A DNA stretch of 64,000 nt, from positions 496,001 to 560,000 of the forward strand of contig OZ245724.1 in the NCBI GenBank assembly GCA_965227035.1. The letters are read 5' to 3'. The stretch is from CBDDFQ01 sp965227035. Lineage in GTDB: Bacteria > Pseudomonadota > Gammaproteobacteria > Burkholderiales > Burkholderiaceae_C. Within the stretch, counting starts at the first letter, position 1. Each line of letters begins with the position of its first letter. Shown piece after piece: positions 43,573 to 52,445 of this stretch. Under the pieces are notes generated by a model. That model did no database searches and had not been told where the DNA came from. It was given only the letters and a program-made list of their open reading frames with translations. A program made the translations under genes and the position numbers.

Positions 43573-44334
43573 ATGTCTCAAGTCGTCAAAGTGCTCCACG
43601 TCCTCAACCTGTTTACCGAAAATCAGGTCACATGGAGTGCTGAAGAAATTGCGGAAGAACTGAATATCTCGCGCCCGACAGCATTCCGATACGTGCGTCA
43701 GCTCTGCGACGCAGGCATGCTCACCGGCCTGTCGGGACGATACGCCTTGGGTGCGCGAATCATTCAGCTCGATCATCGAATCAGGCAATGCGATCCGGTG
43801 CTACTGGCTAGCCGAGACTCGCTTCGTGTGCTGGCTGCAATGCCAGGGTTCGCTGCCATCCTGAGCAGCATCTATGACGACCAGATCATCAATGTTCACC
43901 ACGAGCAGTCGCCCGGTTCGACGTTCGTTACTCTCGGCCGCGGCAATACGATGCCTTTGTTTCGCGGCGCGGCGTCCAAGTCGATCCTGTCGCATCTGAC
44001 TACGCCGCGGCTCAAGCGGCTTTACGACCGCTACAGCCATTTGCCGGATGCACTGAAGATAGGAAAGGACTGGCCAGCGTTTGCGAAATATTTCCGCGAG
44101 CAGCGAAAGCGCGGGTATTACGTGTCGAACGAAGAGGTGGACGCAGGCGTCATCGGGATTGCGGCGCCGATCTTCAACGGCGACGGATTGGCTATCGGCA
44201 GCTTGACCATCGCGTTCGAGGCGAACCGCAGCGAATATCTGAACCGCGAATCGCTAGGGCAACTGGTGATGACCCATTGCGCCGATGTGTCCGGGCGCAT
44301 TGGATCAATGGCGGAGGAGTTCCAGACCGTTTGA
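43573..44334 (+). CDS. IclR-family transcriptional regulator
   Basis: A 253-residue regulator. The N-terminal winged helix contains EEIAEELNISRPTAFRYVRQL; the effector-binding GAF-like domain follows. IclR proteins often control aromatic acid pathways. It is divergent from the FAD monooxygenase and Bug receptor genes and likely regulates them. It converges on the VOC gene 13 nt away. Confidence 0.88.
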   Translation: MSQVVKVLHVLNLFTENQVTWSAEEIAEELNISRPTAFRYVRQLCDAGMLTGLSGRYALGARIIQLDHRIRQCDPVLLASRDSLRVLAAMPGFAAILSSIYDDQIINVHHEQSPGSTFVTLGRGNTMPLFRGAASKSILSHLTTPRLKRLYDRYSHLPDALKIGKDWPAFAKYFREQRKRGYYVSNEEVDAGVIGIAAPIFNGDGLAIGSLTIAFEANRSEYLNRESLGQLVMTHCADVSGRIGSMAEEFQTV

Positions 44335-44347
44335 TCGGCCTGCCAGT

Positions 44348-44890
44348 TCACGCCGCTTGATCGATCATCATTCTTCTCGCAACTTCCGCCTGCCATTGCG
44401 CTCGCGGCATGAACTTGGCGTGCCGCTTCGCGATGGCTTCTGCCTGAGTCATGATTTCTTCGTCGCTCTTCGAAAAATCGATCGGTTCGCGTAGCGGTTG
44501 ATCGCAATACCAGGGCGAGTCCATAAAAATCTCGAGCCGATTGCCTTCCGGGTCGCGGCAGTAAACCGAGATCGCATTGCCATGGGTGACCGGCTGCACG
44601 TCGCTTGCTCCATGCGCCACCGCGCGAGCGTGATATTTGCGTAGTGCAGTGAGGTCGGGCACTCGCATCGAAATTTGATTGATCACATTGAATGGCGTGT
44701 TCTCGGGCCTTCCGTTTATCAAAACGATCTGATGATGCTCGGTCGGATCGCGGCTCAGAAATACCAGCTTGATCGTTCCCAACAAGCCTTCGTCGGTTTG
44801 TGTGAATTGCAAAGCCTGCTTGTAGAACGCAGCCATCTTGTCGATGTCCGAGACGAAAAATCCGAAGTGGCTGAATGCGAGGTCGTTCAT
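44348..44890 (-). CDS. VOC-family protein, extradiol dioxygenase-like
   Basis: A 180-residue VOC protein. Candidate metal ligands are His8 (SHFGFF), His in EHHQIVL, and Glu in CRDPEGNRLEIFMDS, which is close to type I extradiol ring-cleavage dioxygenases (with the E-x-F/Y-M block). A short C-terminal helical tail follows the single domain. It may cleave a catechol formed by the monooxygenase nearby. Only one VOC module pair is present, so a lyase or isomerase role is also possible. Confidence 0.75.
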   Translation of the reverse strand: MNDLAFSHFGFFVSDIDKMAAFYKQALQFTQTDEGLLGTIKLVFLSRDPTEHHQIVLINGRPENTPFNVINQISMRVPDLTALRKYHARAVAHGASDVQPVTHGNAISVYCRDPEGNRLEIFMDSPWYCDQPLREPIDFSKSDEEIMTQAEAIAKRHAKFMPRAQWQAEVARRMMIDQAA

Positions 44891-45268
44891 AAAAGCGTCG
44901 AGCGGTTGCTGCGATGGAAAGGTAATAAAAGCCGAGGCGGGATTGCGTCGAATTTATAGCCCTCGGCAAAGAGGAGCAATCGGAGCTAACCCCCGATGCG
45001 ATCACGCGATCGTGCCATCGGTGGATGCGATTGAAGAGCGAGCAGCGGTTTGAAAGGACGATCGCATTGGACGAAGTTAGATCTGGCAATTCAATGGCTG
45101 GTTTACTCGAGCACTGAGAGTTTAGAAAATAGTTCTATTGTTGGTCGTCATAGGCGAATGTCGGTGCACGCCTACAACGCTAAGGGCCGTAACTGCATTG
45201 GAATTTGGGTAACGTTATGTAGGCTTAAGCCTGTCTTCATAAATGACTCGTCTTTACTCCGCAACGCA
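44891..45268. other. Intergenic region before pagL with a PmrA-box-like site
   Basis: 378 nt without a convincing gene. The one clear element is CTTAAG-N5-CTTCAT at 45224-45240, which fits YTTAAK-N5-YTTAAK at 11 of 12 positions and lies 28 nt before the PagL ATG. The region is otherwise AT-rich near 45100-45180, with no tRNA or hairpin terminator seen. Confidence 0.45.
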
Positions 45269-45850
45269 ATGACTAAATATCCACGTCTCCGTTCCTCTAT
45301 CGCTCTCTCCGTCATTCTCTCGGTGGCTGGCTTGGCACCCGCTGCTCATGCTCAAGAAGTAGGTGTTCCGTCCTATGGTGTCTACGTTCAGGCATCCCAC
45401 GGCTCCAATGATTTCGGTAATACGAAATTCGGAACTGTCGGGCTGATGGCGCCGTTCATGTCTCCCTACGCGTTCGCCGGCGGATCTGTCACCGGCTACT
45501 GGGATCTGTACCTCTCCCGAGTGGAAACGCCCACTGCAGCAGGCGGCAGGCAACGTTTCGAGCAGCTGGGATTGACGCCCACGTTTCGTTATCGCCCAGA
45601 CGCTGGCGCGTCGCGCTTCTTCATCGACGGTGGCATCGGAATTTCTTATTTCGATGCCGACTACTATGTTCGCCGTCAGGAGTTCTCGACCCGCTTCAAC
45701 TTTGCCTCGCATATCGGAGTCGGCGTATCGCTCGGTCAGCAACGCGAACACGAAATCGTTTTGCGTGCACAACACATCTCCAACGCCGGTATCGACAAGC
45801 CGAACCCAGGCGACAACCTGATCCAACTTCGATACGCATACCGCTTCTAA
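45269..45850 (+). CDS. pagL: Lipid A 3-O-deacylase PagL (acyloxyacyl hydrolase)
   Basis: A 193-residue outer-membrane beta-barrel enzyme. Signal peptide of about 28 residues ends in AHA. The catalytic block is QHISNAGIDKPNPG with His169 and Ser171, as in PagL. The Glu of the triad is not obvious; Asp182 is the nearest acidic residue. The C-terminal Phe (YAYRF) fits an outer-membrane protein. It removes the 3-linked acyl chain from lipid A. The PmrA-like box upstream and the lipid A sugar block at 10-15 kb suggest a shared envelope programme. Confidence 0.87.
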   Translation: MTKYPRLRSSIALSVILSVAGLAPAAHAQEVGVPSYGVYVQASHGSNDFGNTKFGTVGLMAPFMSPYAFAGGSVTGYWDLYLSRVETPTAAGGRQRFEQLGLTPTFRYRPDAGASRFFIDGGIGISYFDADYYVRRQEFSTRFNFASHIGVGVSLGQQREHEIVLRAQHISNAGIDKPNPGDNLIQLRYAYRF

Positions 45851-45924
45851 GCGTTCAGCGACGCGGCAAATCGGTTGCCTATGATGCGTGCTGTGAGAAA
45901 TCATGAGCATGCATAGCAATTCAT

Positions 45925-46857
45925 ATGGACCGCCGGATCAAACTTCGCCACATCGACTGCCTCATTCAGCTGTCCGTCTCGACGCACCTGAGTGACGCAG
46001 CGCGTGAGATGAACGTGTCGGAGGCGTCGGTCTCGAAGACGCTTGCCGAACTCGAAGCCATCCTCGGGCAACAACTGGTCAAGCGCAATAGAACTCGAAT
46101 CGAGCTTTTGCCGTCGGCACACCGATATCTTCATTTCGCAACCGAGGCTTCGAACCTGCTGCGTAAGGGATATGAGGAGGTCACCACAGGCGGCGACAAA
46201 ACCCAGCGCGAGTTGCGCATCAACGCATTGCCGACCGCGTCATCGCAATTCCTTCCCAAGGTCGTCAACGAAATCTATCGCAGGCGTTTGCCGGTCAACC
46301 TGCATATCAAGACCTCGCTGAACAACGAGGTCTACGAAGAGTTGCATCAGGACAGATGCGATATTGCCGTGGGCCGTCTGGGTCCGTCCGAGCAGATGGC
46401 GAATCTCGATTTCGTCGCTCTCTATGCAGAGCCGGTAGTTTGGGTCGCTCGCAAAGCACATCCGATTTTGAAGGCCGCAAAGAAGAGGCCTATTTTCGAA
46501 TCGATTCCGTTTCTGCTGCCGCCTCAAACAGCGTCTATAAGGCGAAGCGTCGAGCTTTTTCTGGCGTCTCAGGGTCTTGAGATTCCAGTGCAGGTCGTCG
46601 AAACCGTGTCCAACGCGTTCGGCCGGCAGTACATCCAGCAATCGGATGCCACCTGGGTCATCTCCAAGGGCGTGGTCGACGATCTACTCGATCTCAAGAA
46701 GGTGGTGTTGATTACCGAGCCGCTCTACAACGTGTCGGCGCAAATCGCCGTGATCTACCGAAAGGGTCCGCCTGATCCGGTTCTTCAGGAAGTGGTCGAG
46801 ATCATGCGAACTCTGGGTTCGACCGCGTTCAAGGCAGACCCTCAGAGCATTCGCTGA
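45925..46857 (+). CDS. LysR-family transcriptional regulator (gentisate operon)
   Basis: A 310-residue LTTR. The HTH shows LSDAAREMNVSEASVSKTLAEL, similar to PcaQ/GbpR-type regulators of aromatic degradation. It is in the same direction as, and 124 nt upstream of, the gentisate dioxygenase gene, not divergent as is usual for LTTRs. A 17-bp palindrome at 46853-46869 overlaps its stop. It probably activates the gentisate operon. Confidence 0.87.
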   Translation: MDRRIKLRHIDCLIQLSVSTHLSDAAREMNVSEASVSKTLAELEAILGQQLVKRNRTRIELLPSAHRYLHFATEASNLLRKGYEEVTTGGDKTQRELRINALPTASSQFLPKVVNEIYRRRLPVNLHIKTSLNNEVYEELHQDRCDIAVGRLGPSEQMANLDFVALYAEPVVWVARKAHPILKAAKKRPIFESIPFLLPPQTASIRRSVELFLASQGLEIPVQVVETVSNAFGRQYIQQSDATWVISKGVVDDLLDLKKVVLITEPLYNVSAQIAVIYRKGPPDPVLQEVVEIMRTLGSTAFKADPQSIR

Positions 46858-46869
46858 GAATTTCTCAGC
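46853..46869. promoter_or_regulatory. Palindrome upstream of the gentisate operon
   Basis: GCTGAGAA-T-TTCTCAGC, a perfect 8-bp inverted repeat with one central base, overlapping the lysR stop. It may be an operator, or a small hairpin (GCTGAG/CTCAGC with a 5-nt loop) attenuating the lysR transcript. No T-run follows. Confidence 0.4.
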
Positions 46870-46926
46870 CGCCGAGAATCTCGCTCTCGCTTAACTTTTC
46901 TTCAAGTAAACCTAGGGAAAATTCCT

Positions 46927-46975
46927 TTGACCCGCGAATAGCCCTCTTCTAGACTTGATCGAAACAAGTTAGGAG
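46927..46975 (+). promoter_or_regulatory. Candidate sigma-70 promoter and ribosome site of the gentisate operon
   Basis: TTGACC (46927-46932) and TAGACT (46950-46955) are separated by 17 nt. An AGGGAAAATTCCTT inverted repeat at 46914-46927 abuts the -35, and an ACTTG/CAAGT repeat covers 46953-46969. AGGAG at 46971-46975 is 6 nt before the dioxygenase ATG. Both repeats are candidate LysR contact sites. Confidence 0.6.
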
Positions 46976-46981
46976 ACAGCC

Positions 46982-48010
46982 ATGAGCGCTCGCGATGATT
47001 TCTATGCACGCCTCAGCATGCAGGAGATGGCCCCTTTGTGGGTCGTCCTCAAGAATCTGGTACCCAAGGAACCCGTGTCCAAGGCCAAGGCCCACAAATG
47101 GGCCTATGAAGTCGCGCGACCATTGCTGATCGAGGCCGCAGGCATCGTCACGGCGGAAGAAGCGGAGCGCCGTGTTCTTGTCCTCGAGAATCCCAATTTC
47201 CGTGGACAGTCGCGCACGACAACCACCATGTACGCCGGCCTGCAACTCATCATGCCCGGCGAGACCGCACCTGCACATCGCCACACACCATCCGCATTGC
47301 GCTTCATGATCGAAGGCAAGTACGGCTTTACTTCGGTAGGCGGTGAACGCACATCGATGCGCGAAGGCGATCTGGTCATCACCCCATCTTGGGCCTGGCA
47401 CGATCATGGCAACGAAGGCGATGGCCCGGTGATCTGGCTCGATGGTCTGGACATTCCTATCGTTCAATATTTCGAGACGATCTTCTCGGAGCATCACACT
47501 GCCGACAGGCAAGAGCTGAGCAAGCCAGAAGATTTTTCTCTCAATCGTTTCGGCTCCGGACTCGCTCCGATGGAGCCGGAAAAACCATACGGCTACACCT
47601 CGCCAATTTTCAACTACCCCTACGAGCGTTCGCGCGCAGCTCTCATGCAAGTCGCAAGTGGCGCTGCACCGGATCCCCATTGGGCAACGACGCTGCGTTA
47701 CGTCAATCCGAACGACGGTCAATGGGCGATGCCCACCATGGCGACCTGGCTCACGCATGTGAAAGCAGGCGAGAAGACCACCCCGATTCGCACCACCGAC
47801 GGCATCGTTTGCCACATCGCCGAAGGATCGGGCTCGATTCAAATCGGCGACGAGACCGTCAGCTACAAGGCCAAGGACACGATCGCGATTCCGGGCTGGG
47901 CATGGCGCTCGTTCAAGCCGTCGACAGACACCATCTTCTTCAACTTTTCCGATCGAGTGGTCCACGAAAAGTTGGGCCTCTACCGCGAAGAAAAACAGAA
48001 ACCGAATTAA
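46982..48010 (+). CDS. gtdA: Gentisate 1,2-dioxygenase
   Basis: A 342-residue bicupin Fe(II) dioxygenase. The first cupin has the iron ligands His99 and His101 (PAHRHTPSALRF) and a further His in TPSWAWHDHGN. It cleaves gentisate between C1 and C2 to maleylpyruvate with O2. The next genes encode a FAH-family hydrolase and an aromatic 6-monooxygenase, which fits a 3-hydroxybenzoate or salicylate route. A strong RBS (AGGAG) precedes it. Confidence 0.9.
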   Translation: MSARDDFYARLSMQEMAPLWVVLKNLVPKEPVSKAKAHKWAYEVARPLLIEAAGIVTAEEAERRVLVLENPNFRGQSRTTTTMYAGLQLIMPGETAPAHRHTPSALRFMIEGKYGFTSVGGERTSMREGDLVITPSWAWHDHGNEGDGPVIWLDGLDIPIVQYFETIFSEHHTADRQELSKPEDFSLNRFGSGLAPMEPEKPYGYTSPIFNYPYERSRAALMQVASGAAPDPHWATTLRYVNPNDGQWAMPTMATWLTHVKAGEKTTPIRTTDGIVCHIAEGSGSIQIGDETVSYKAKDTIAIPGWAWRSFKPSTDTIFFNFSDRVVHEKLGLYREEKQKPN

Positions 48011-48054
48011 GCAAGCGACCTAGTCAAAAAGTTAAGTGAAAAGTTAAACGAAAA

Positions 48055-48909
48055 ATGAAAATCTGCCGATACAACGACAACAAAATTGGACTCGTCGAAG
48101 GAGACGACGTTCTTGATGTGACCGAAGCGCTGAAGGCTTTGCCGCAACATACCTGGCCGTTCCCAATGGGTGACGACTTCATTCGTCACTTGCCCACGTT
48201 GAAGCCCGAATTCGAGAAGCTGGCGAAAACCGCCAAGCGCACGCCGTTGAAATCGGTGACGCTGCAAAGCCCGGTCGCCAACCCGAACAAGATCATCGCA
48301 GCGCCGGTCAACTATCAACTGCATATCGACGAGTCGCGTAAAGATGCCGGTATCAACTTCGGCACCGACGTGAAAGCGATCGACCGCTATGCCTTGTTCC
48401 TGAAGTCCACGTCGTCGCTGATAGGGGCCGGCGAGCCGGTCCGTATCCAGCACTTCGACGGTCGTCGTACCGACCATGAAGTCGAGCTCGCATTCGTCAT
48501 CGGCAAGCAGTGCAAGGACGTCTCGGAAGCGGACGCGCTGAACTACATCGCTGGCTACGCCATCGGTCTCGACATCACCATTCGCGGCCCTGAAGACCGC
48601 AGCTATCGCAAATCGTTCGACACCTTTAGCGTGCTCGGCCCGTACCTCGTGACGCCCGATGAAATCGCAGATCCGAACAAGCTCGATTTTTCGATTCACG
48701 TGGGCGAAGAACTGCGCCAGAAATCGAACACCGGATTGCTCATCTGGAATGTGCAGAAGCTGATTTCTGTCGCATCCAAAACGTACACCCTGTACCCCGG
48801 CGACATCATCATGTCCGGAACCCCGGAAGGTGTTGCACCTATCGAGCAGGGCAACACCATGCACGCCGAAATTCAGGGCATCGGAAAAATGGACGTCAAG
48901 GTCGTCTGA
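48055..48909 (+). CDS. FAH-family hydrolase (fumarylpyruvate/maleylpyruvate hydrolase)
   Basis: A 284-residue FAH-fold enzyme with the metal site in DHEVELAFVIGKQ and later GDIIMSGTPEGV. In gentisate operons this enzyme hydrolyses fumarylpyruvate to fumarate and pyruvate; some homologues act directly on maleylpyruvate. No maleylpyruvate isomerase is seen in the window. It starts 44 nt after the dioxygenase. Confidence 0.85.
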   Translation: MKICRYNDNKIGLVEGDDVLDVTEALKALPQHTWPFPMGDDFIRHLPTLKPEFEKLAKTAKRTPLKSVTLQSPVANPNKIIAAPVNYQLHIDESRKDAGINFGTDVKAIDRYALFLKSTSSLIGAGEPVRIQHFDGRRTDHEVELAFVIGKQCKDVSEADALNYIAGYAIGLDITIRGPEDRSYRKSFDTFSVLGPYLVTPDEIADPNKLDFSIHVGEELRQKSNTGLLIWNVQKLISVASKTYTLYPGDIIMSGTPEGVAPIEQGNTMHAEIQGIGKMDVKVV

Positions 48910-48952
48910 TTTCCAGTCGATTCTTCAAACGATCCACACGGAGACAATTCTC

Positions 48953-50128
48953 ATGAAAATTTTGATCGCAGGCGGCGGCATCGGGGGACTCACCTGTGCG
49001 GCATCGCTGTTGCAGGACGGCTTCGACGTCGAGGTGTTCGAACAGGCCACCAAGCTCGGTGAAGTCGGCGCGGGCATTCAGATCAGCGCGAACGCATCGC
49101 GCGTTTATCGCAGCATTGGCGTGCTGGACCAGGTCGTTAAGGCCGGCGCTTCGCCGGACGGGTACCGCTTTCGCATGTTCGACACCGGCGAGTTGCTGCA
49201 GGAAATTCCTCTCGGCCAGGGCTATATCGACAAGCAGGGTGTGCCGTACACCACAATCCATCGCGCCGATCTGCACGAGATTCTCGTCAAGCGTGTGCGC
49301 GAGTTGTCGCCCGATTGCATTCACCTCGGAAAGCGTTTGTCCAAGTTCGATGAAACCAAGGACAGCGTGACACTTCATTTCGAAGATGGCACCAGTGTCA
49401 CGGGCGACGCTCTCATCGGCGCAGATGGCATCAAGTCGGTCGTTCGCGGGCAGATCCTCGGCGTCACGCCTGCTGTCTACACCGGCGATGCGTCATGGCG
49501 CGTGATCGTGCCCATGGCCGATCTGCCGAAGGAACATCAATCGAACACGGTCGACATCTGGGTGGGCCCCGGACGTCACTCGGTCACCTATCCGTTGCGT
49601 GGCGGCAAGTTGCTCAACATGGCGGCCTGCGTCGAGTACGACAAGTGGGACGACGACTCCTGGGTTACTCCGAAACCGTGGACCGATCTGTTCAACGATT
49701 TCAAGGACTGGCATCCGACGATTCGCGCCATCATCGATGTGGCCGACCGCAACGAATGCTATCGCTGGGCCATGTTGAATCGTCCGCCGGTCACCAACTG
49801 GAGTACCGAGCGCGTGACGCTGCTGGGCGATGCCGCGCATCCGACCTTGCCGTACATGGCGCAAGGCGCTGCGATGGCAGTGGAGGACGCTGCTGTCATG
49901 GCGCGCGCTTTGCGCGATCGTGCGTCGGTGCCCGAAGCGGTACGCAGCTATCAGGACAGCCGCATCGGACGCACGACTCGTATCGTGAACGAGTCGAGCG
50001 CGAACCGCGAGCTGTTCCATCTCGGCGATAGAGAAACTCTCAAGAACGCATTCGGCAAACGCGACATGAATCGCGAACGCAACGAATGGCTATTCAGCTA
50101 CGACCCGGTCACGGAGCCGCTTGCATAA
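48953..50128 (+). CDS. FAD-dependent 3-hydroxybenzoate/salicylate 6-monooxygenase-like hydroxylase
   Basis: A 391-residue single-component flavoprotein hydroxylase. FAD motif GGGIGG starts at residue 7; the GD motif is LLGDAAHPTLPYMAQG. It would hydroxylate 3-hydroxybenzoate at C6 (or salicylate) to gentisate for the dioxygenase two genes upstream. The ATG at 48953 gives the usual short N terminus (MKILIAGGG). Substrate choice between the two acids is not settled by sequence. Confidence 0.85.
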   Translation: MKILIAGGGIGGLTCAASLLQDGFDVEVFEQATKLGEVGAGIQISANASRVYRSIGVLDQVVKAGASPDGYRFRMFDTGELLQEIPLGQGYIDKQGVPYTTIHRADLHEILVKRVRELSPDCIHLGKRLSKFDETKDSVTLHFEDGTSVTGDALIGADGIKSVVRGQILGVTPAVYTGDASWRVIVPMADLPKEHQSNTVDIWVGPGRHSVTYPLRGGKLLNMAACVEYDKWDDDSWVTPKPWTDLFNDFKDWHPTIRAIIDVADRNECYRWAMLNRPPVTNWSTERVTLLGDAAHPTLPYMAQGAAMAVEDAAVMARALRDRASVPEAVRSYQDSRIGRTTRIVNESSANRELFHLGDRETLKNAFGKRDMNRERNEWLFSYDPVTEPLA

Positions 50129-50203
50129 ACCTGTTTGTATTTCGGCGTCTTCGTAGATCGTCGCCACGGTATTTCGGATTTTTTAAAACTAGGAGACTGA
50201 CAA

Positions 50204-51184
50204 ATGAATAGCCAACTGATCAAGTTGATCGGAAGCGTCGCCATCGGCGTCGCAACGGTTGCCGGCGCAAGCTCTGCACTTGCGCAGGCCTATCCCAACC
50301 AGACCATCAAGCTCATCGTTCCGTTCACGCCGGGTACCGGCATGGACACGATTGCGCGCGCGGTGCAGCCCAAGCTCGCAGAGCGACTCGGCCAAGCCGT
50401 GGTGGTGCAGAACTCGCCCGGCGCGAGCGGGAATATCGGCGCAGACATGGTCGCCAAGGCACCTGCCGACGGGTACACCATTCTGGTCGGCGCCAACACC
50501 ATGCTGATCGCATCGCAGATGTACAAAAGCACGCCGTTCGATCCGATCAAGGACTTCTCCTCTGTATCGATGGCAGCACGCGGCACGCTGATGCTGGTCA
50601 CCAATCCCAAGACGAACATCAAGACATTCGCTGAGCTGATCGCAGCGGCTAAAGCGAAACCTGGCGCAATCAATTACGGATCGCCCGGCGTTGGAACTCC
50701 TCACCATATGGCCATGGAACTGCTGAAGACGCAGGAGCACGTCTCCCTGCTTCATATCCCCTACAAGGGAACCTCCGGCTACACGAACGACCTGTTGAGC
50801 GGCGAAATCAACGTCGGCTTTTTGCCGATTCACGTCGCGCAAGCATTCGTGGCTGCCGGCAAGCTCAACGCGTTAGCGGTCGGCAGTGCAAAACGCAATC
50901 CCGTTGCGCCCAACGTGCCCACCATTCGCGAGGCTGGCGGCAAGGAAATGGATGTGGATATGTGGTACGCCTTCTTCGCGCCACAAAAGACCCCTACCGC
51001 AGTCGTGACCCGCTTGAACTCGGAAATCGGCGCAATCATGAAGATGCCGGAAATTCGCGACGTATTGGCTAAGGCAGGTCTCGAATCCGACCCGTCGACG
51101 CCTGCCGAATTGCACACGATCGTCGAGCGCGACTACCCGCGATGGGGCAACGTCATCAAGACGAACAACATCACCGCGGATTGA
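50204..51184 (+). CDS. Bug-family solute receptor (gentisate operon)
   Basis: A 326-residue periplasmic receptor with a signal peptide ending AQA (about residue 28). Bug blocks: IKLIVPFTPGTGMD, QNSPGASG, MVAKAPADGYT, HIPYKGTSG. It closes the gentisate operon and probably binds the operon's aromatic acid; no TctAB membrane genes are present. A 9-bp inverted repeat CAGATCAGC/GCTGATCTG (51207-51240) at its 3' end, shared with the convergent regulator, may act as a weak bidirectional terminator. Confidence 0.9.
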   Translation: MNSQLIKLIGSVAIGVATVAGASSALAQAYPNQTIKLIVPFTPGTGMDTIARAVQPKLAERLGQAVVVQNSPGASGNIGADMVAKAPADGYTILVGANTMLIASQMYKSTPFDPIKDFSSVSMAARGTLMLVTNPKTNIKTFAELIAAAKAKPGAINYGSPGVGTPHHMAMELLKTQEHVSLLHIPYKGTSGYTNDLLSGEINVGFLPIHVAQAFVAAGKLNALAVGSAKRNPVAPNVPTIREAGGKEMDVDMWYAFFAPQKTPTAVVTRLNSEIGAIMKMPEIRDVLAKAGLESDPSTPAELHTIVERDYPRWGNVIKTNNITAD

Positions 51185-51205
51185 GCGGTGGCGTGAAATA
51201 GCCGG

Positions 51206-51946
51206 TCAGATCAGCGGAACGCTTCTGATCGGCTGATCTGCGTAGTCGGCGATTCGTGCCAACACCTTCGGGTTGAGCAGCCGCAAGCGACCGCCTTCCA
51301 GCCGGTGCAAACCGAGTGTCAGGAGGCGGCGCATCGTTTTATTCGTATGAACCAGAGACAGACCCAGCGCATCGGCGATGTGCTGCTGGTTCAATGGGAA
51401 GTCGATCCAGCCGTCCTGCGCCATTCCAAGGCGCTCTGCGCGCCTGAACAGGTGCACCAGCAGCATCGCGACACGCTCGGTGGCGTTGCGTCGGCCGGTG
51501 GTGAGCAAATTGCCATCCACGATTCCTTCCTGGCGTGCCGCCAGCCAGGTCACGTCGTATCCAAGGCTCGGGTACTGGCGGAACAATTCCCACAATCCAT
51601 CGCGCGGAAACACGCACAGCGTCACCTTGGTGAGGGCTTCCACGCCATGGGTTGCGTCGTCGGAGAACTCTTCCTGCAAGCCTACGAAATCGCCGGGAAA
51701 GAGAAAGTTCAGGATTTGCCTGCGACCGTCGCTCAAGGTTTTGTATCTGAAACCCCAGCCCGAAAAAACGGTGAACAGGTTCGCGCTTTTCTTGTGTTCG
51801 GGAATGATGCTTCCGCCCGCATCGACGTCGGTCATCTCGGAGCGAAATTTCTCGGTGAAGTCGAGCTCTTCCGCCGTGACCGGAAGAAAAGCATCGCTGT
51901 TGCGTAGAGGGCAACTTTTGCAGGAGACGGGACAGTCGTGGCGCAT
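51206..51946 (-). CDS. Crp/Fnr-family regulator with N-terminal Cys cluster
   Basis: A 246-residue CRP-fold regulator. The N terminus has Cys5, Cys9 and Cys12 (CPVSCKSC) and an additional Cys111 in the sensor domain, arranged like the four FNR Cys that hold an oxygen-labile [4Fe-4S] cluster. The C-terminal HTH has QQHIADALGLSLVHTNKTMRRL. It may sense oxygen or nitric oxide. The N-terminal spacing differs from E. coli FNR, so cluster binding is inferred. Confidence 0.85.
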   Translation of the reverse strand: MRHDCPVSCKSCPLRNSDAFLPVTAEELDFTEKFRSEMTDVDAGGSIIPEHKKSANLFTVFSGWGFRYKTLSDGRRQILNFLFPGDFVGLQEEFSDDATHGVEALTKVTLCVFPRDGLWELFRQYPSLGYDVTWLAARQEGIVDGNLLTTGRRNATERVAMLLVHLFRRAERLGMAQDGWIDFPLNQQHIADALGLSLVHTNKTMRRLLTLGLHRLEGGRLRLLNPKVLARIADYADQPIRSVPLI

Positions 51947-52117
51947 GGTGAATGTGGTTTATCGCCATGAAGTTTAAAGTGCGCGCTTATGTCTTTTTAC
52001 ATAAATCTGGACAGGGTCGATTCGCTCTCGCTTAACCGTCTCAAAAAGGGCTTTTTTCTTGCTCCGCTGGCCAATAGTCCGAAGCGCCAAAAAAATACTG
52101 CTAGAATTCGAGGCTTC

Positions 52118-52194
52118 GCGGCTGTAGCTCAGTTGGATAGAGTACTTGGCTACGAACCAAGGGGTCGTGGGTTCAATTCCTGCCAGCCGCACCA
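52118..52194 (+). tRNA. tRNA-Arg (ACG)
   Basis: A 77-nt cloverleaf including encoded CCA. Acceptor arms GCGGCTG/CAGCCGC pair perfectly. The D-loop has AGCTCAGTTGGA, the anticodon loop is CTACGAA (anticodon ACG), and the T-arm has GGTTCAATTCC. TAGAAT at 52102-52107 could be its -10 element. An intrinsic terminator follows after 8 nt. Confidence 0.96.
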
Positions 52195-52202
52195 AAAAAG
52201 AT

Positions 52203-52235
52203 AAGGGTCACATCAGAAATGATGTGACCCTTTTT
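52203..52235 (+). terminator. Terminator of tRNA-Arg
   Basis: AAGGGTCACATCA (52203-52215), 4-nt loop GAAA, TGATGTGACCCTT (52220-52232), 13 bp perfect, followed by T to 52235. Placed just after the tRNA. Confidence 0.9.
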
Positions 52236-52445
52236 CCTTTCTGGGTCCGGTGCTTCGACTGAAGACCGCGTACTCACGCTGCTGAAACGCTCGGTCGATC
52301 GAACCAAAACGAATACCAAAGATCGTCGGACTCGTCCTACGCCGGTAACGTCATTGTTCTGATGCTTGGCCTGTCAACGGGTTTCTAAAGTGAATTTACG
52401 GAAGGCAATCACGCGTTTCGTTCAACTTAATGGGAGTCCAATCAA

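Noticed and set aside
51207..51240. Inverted repeat at the end of the gentisate Bug gene as an intrinsic terminator
   Set aside because: The arms pair over 9 bp but the 16-nt spacer and lack of a T-run make it weak, so I noted it only inside the gene entry.
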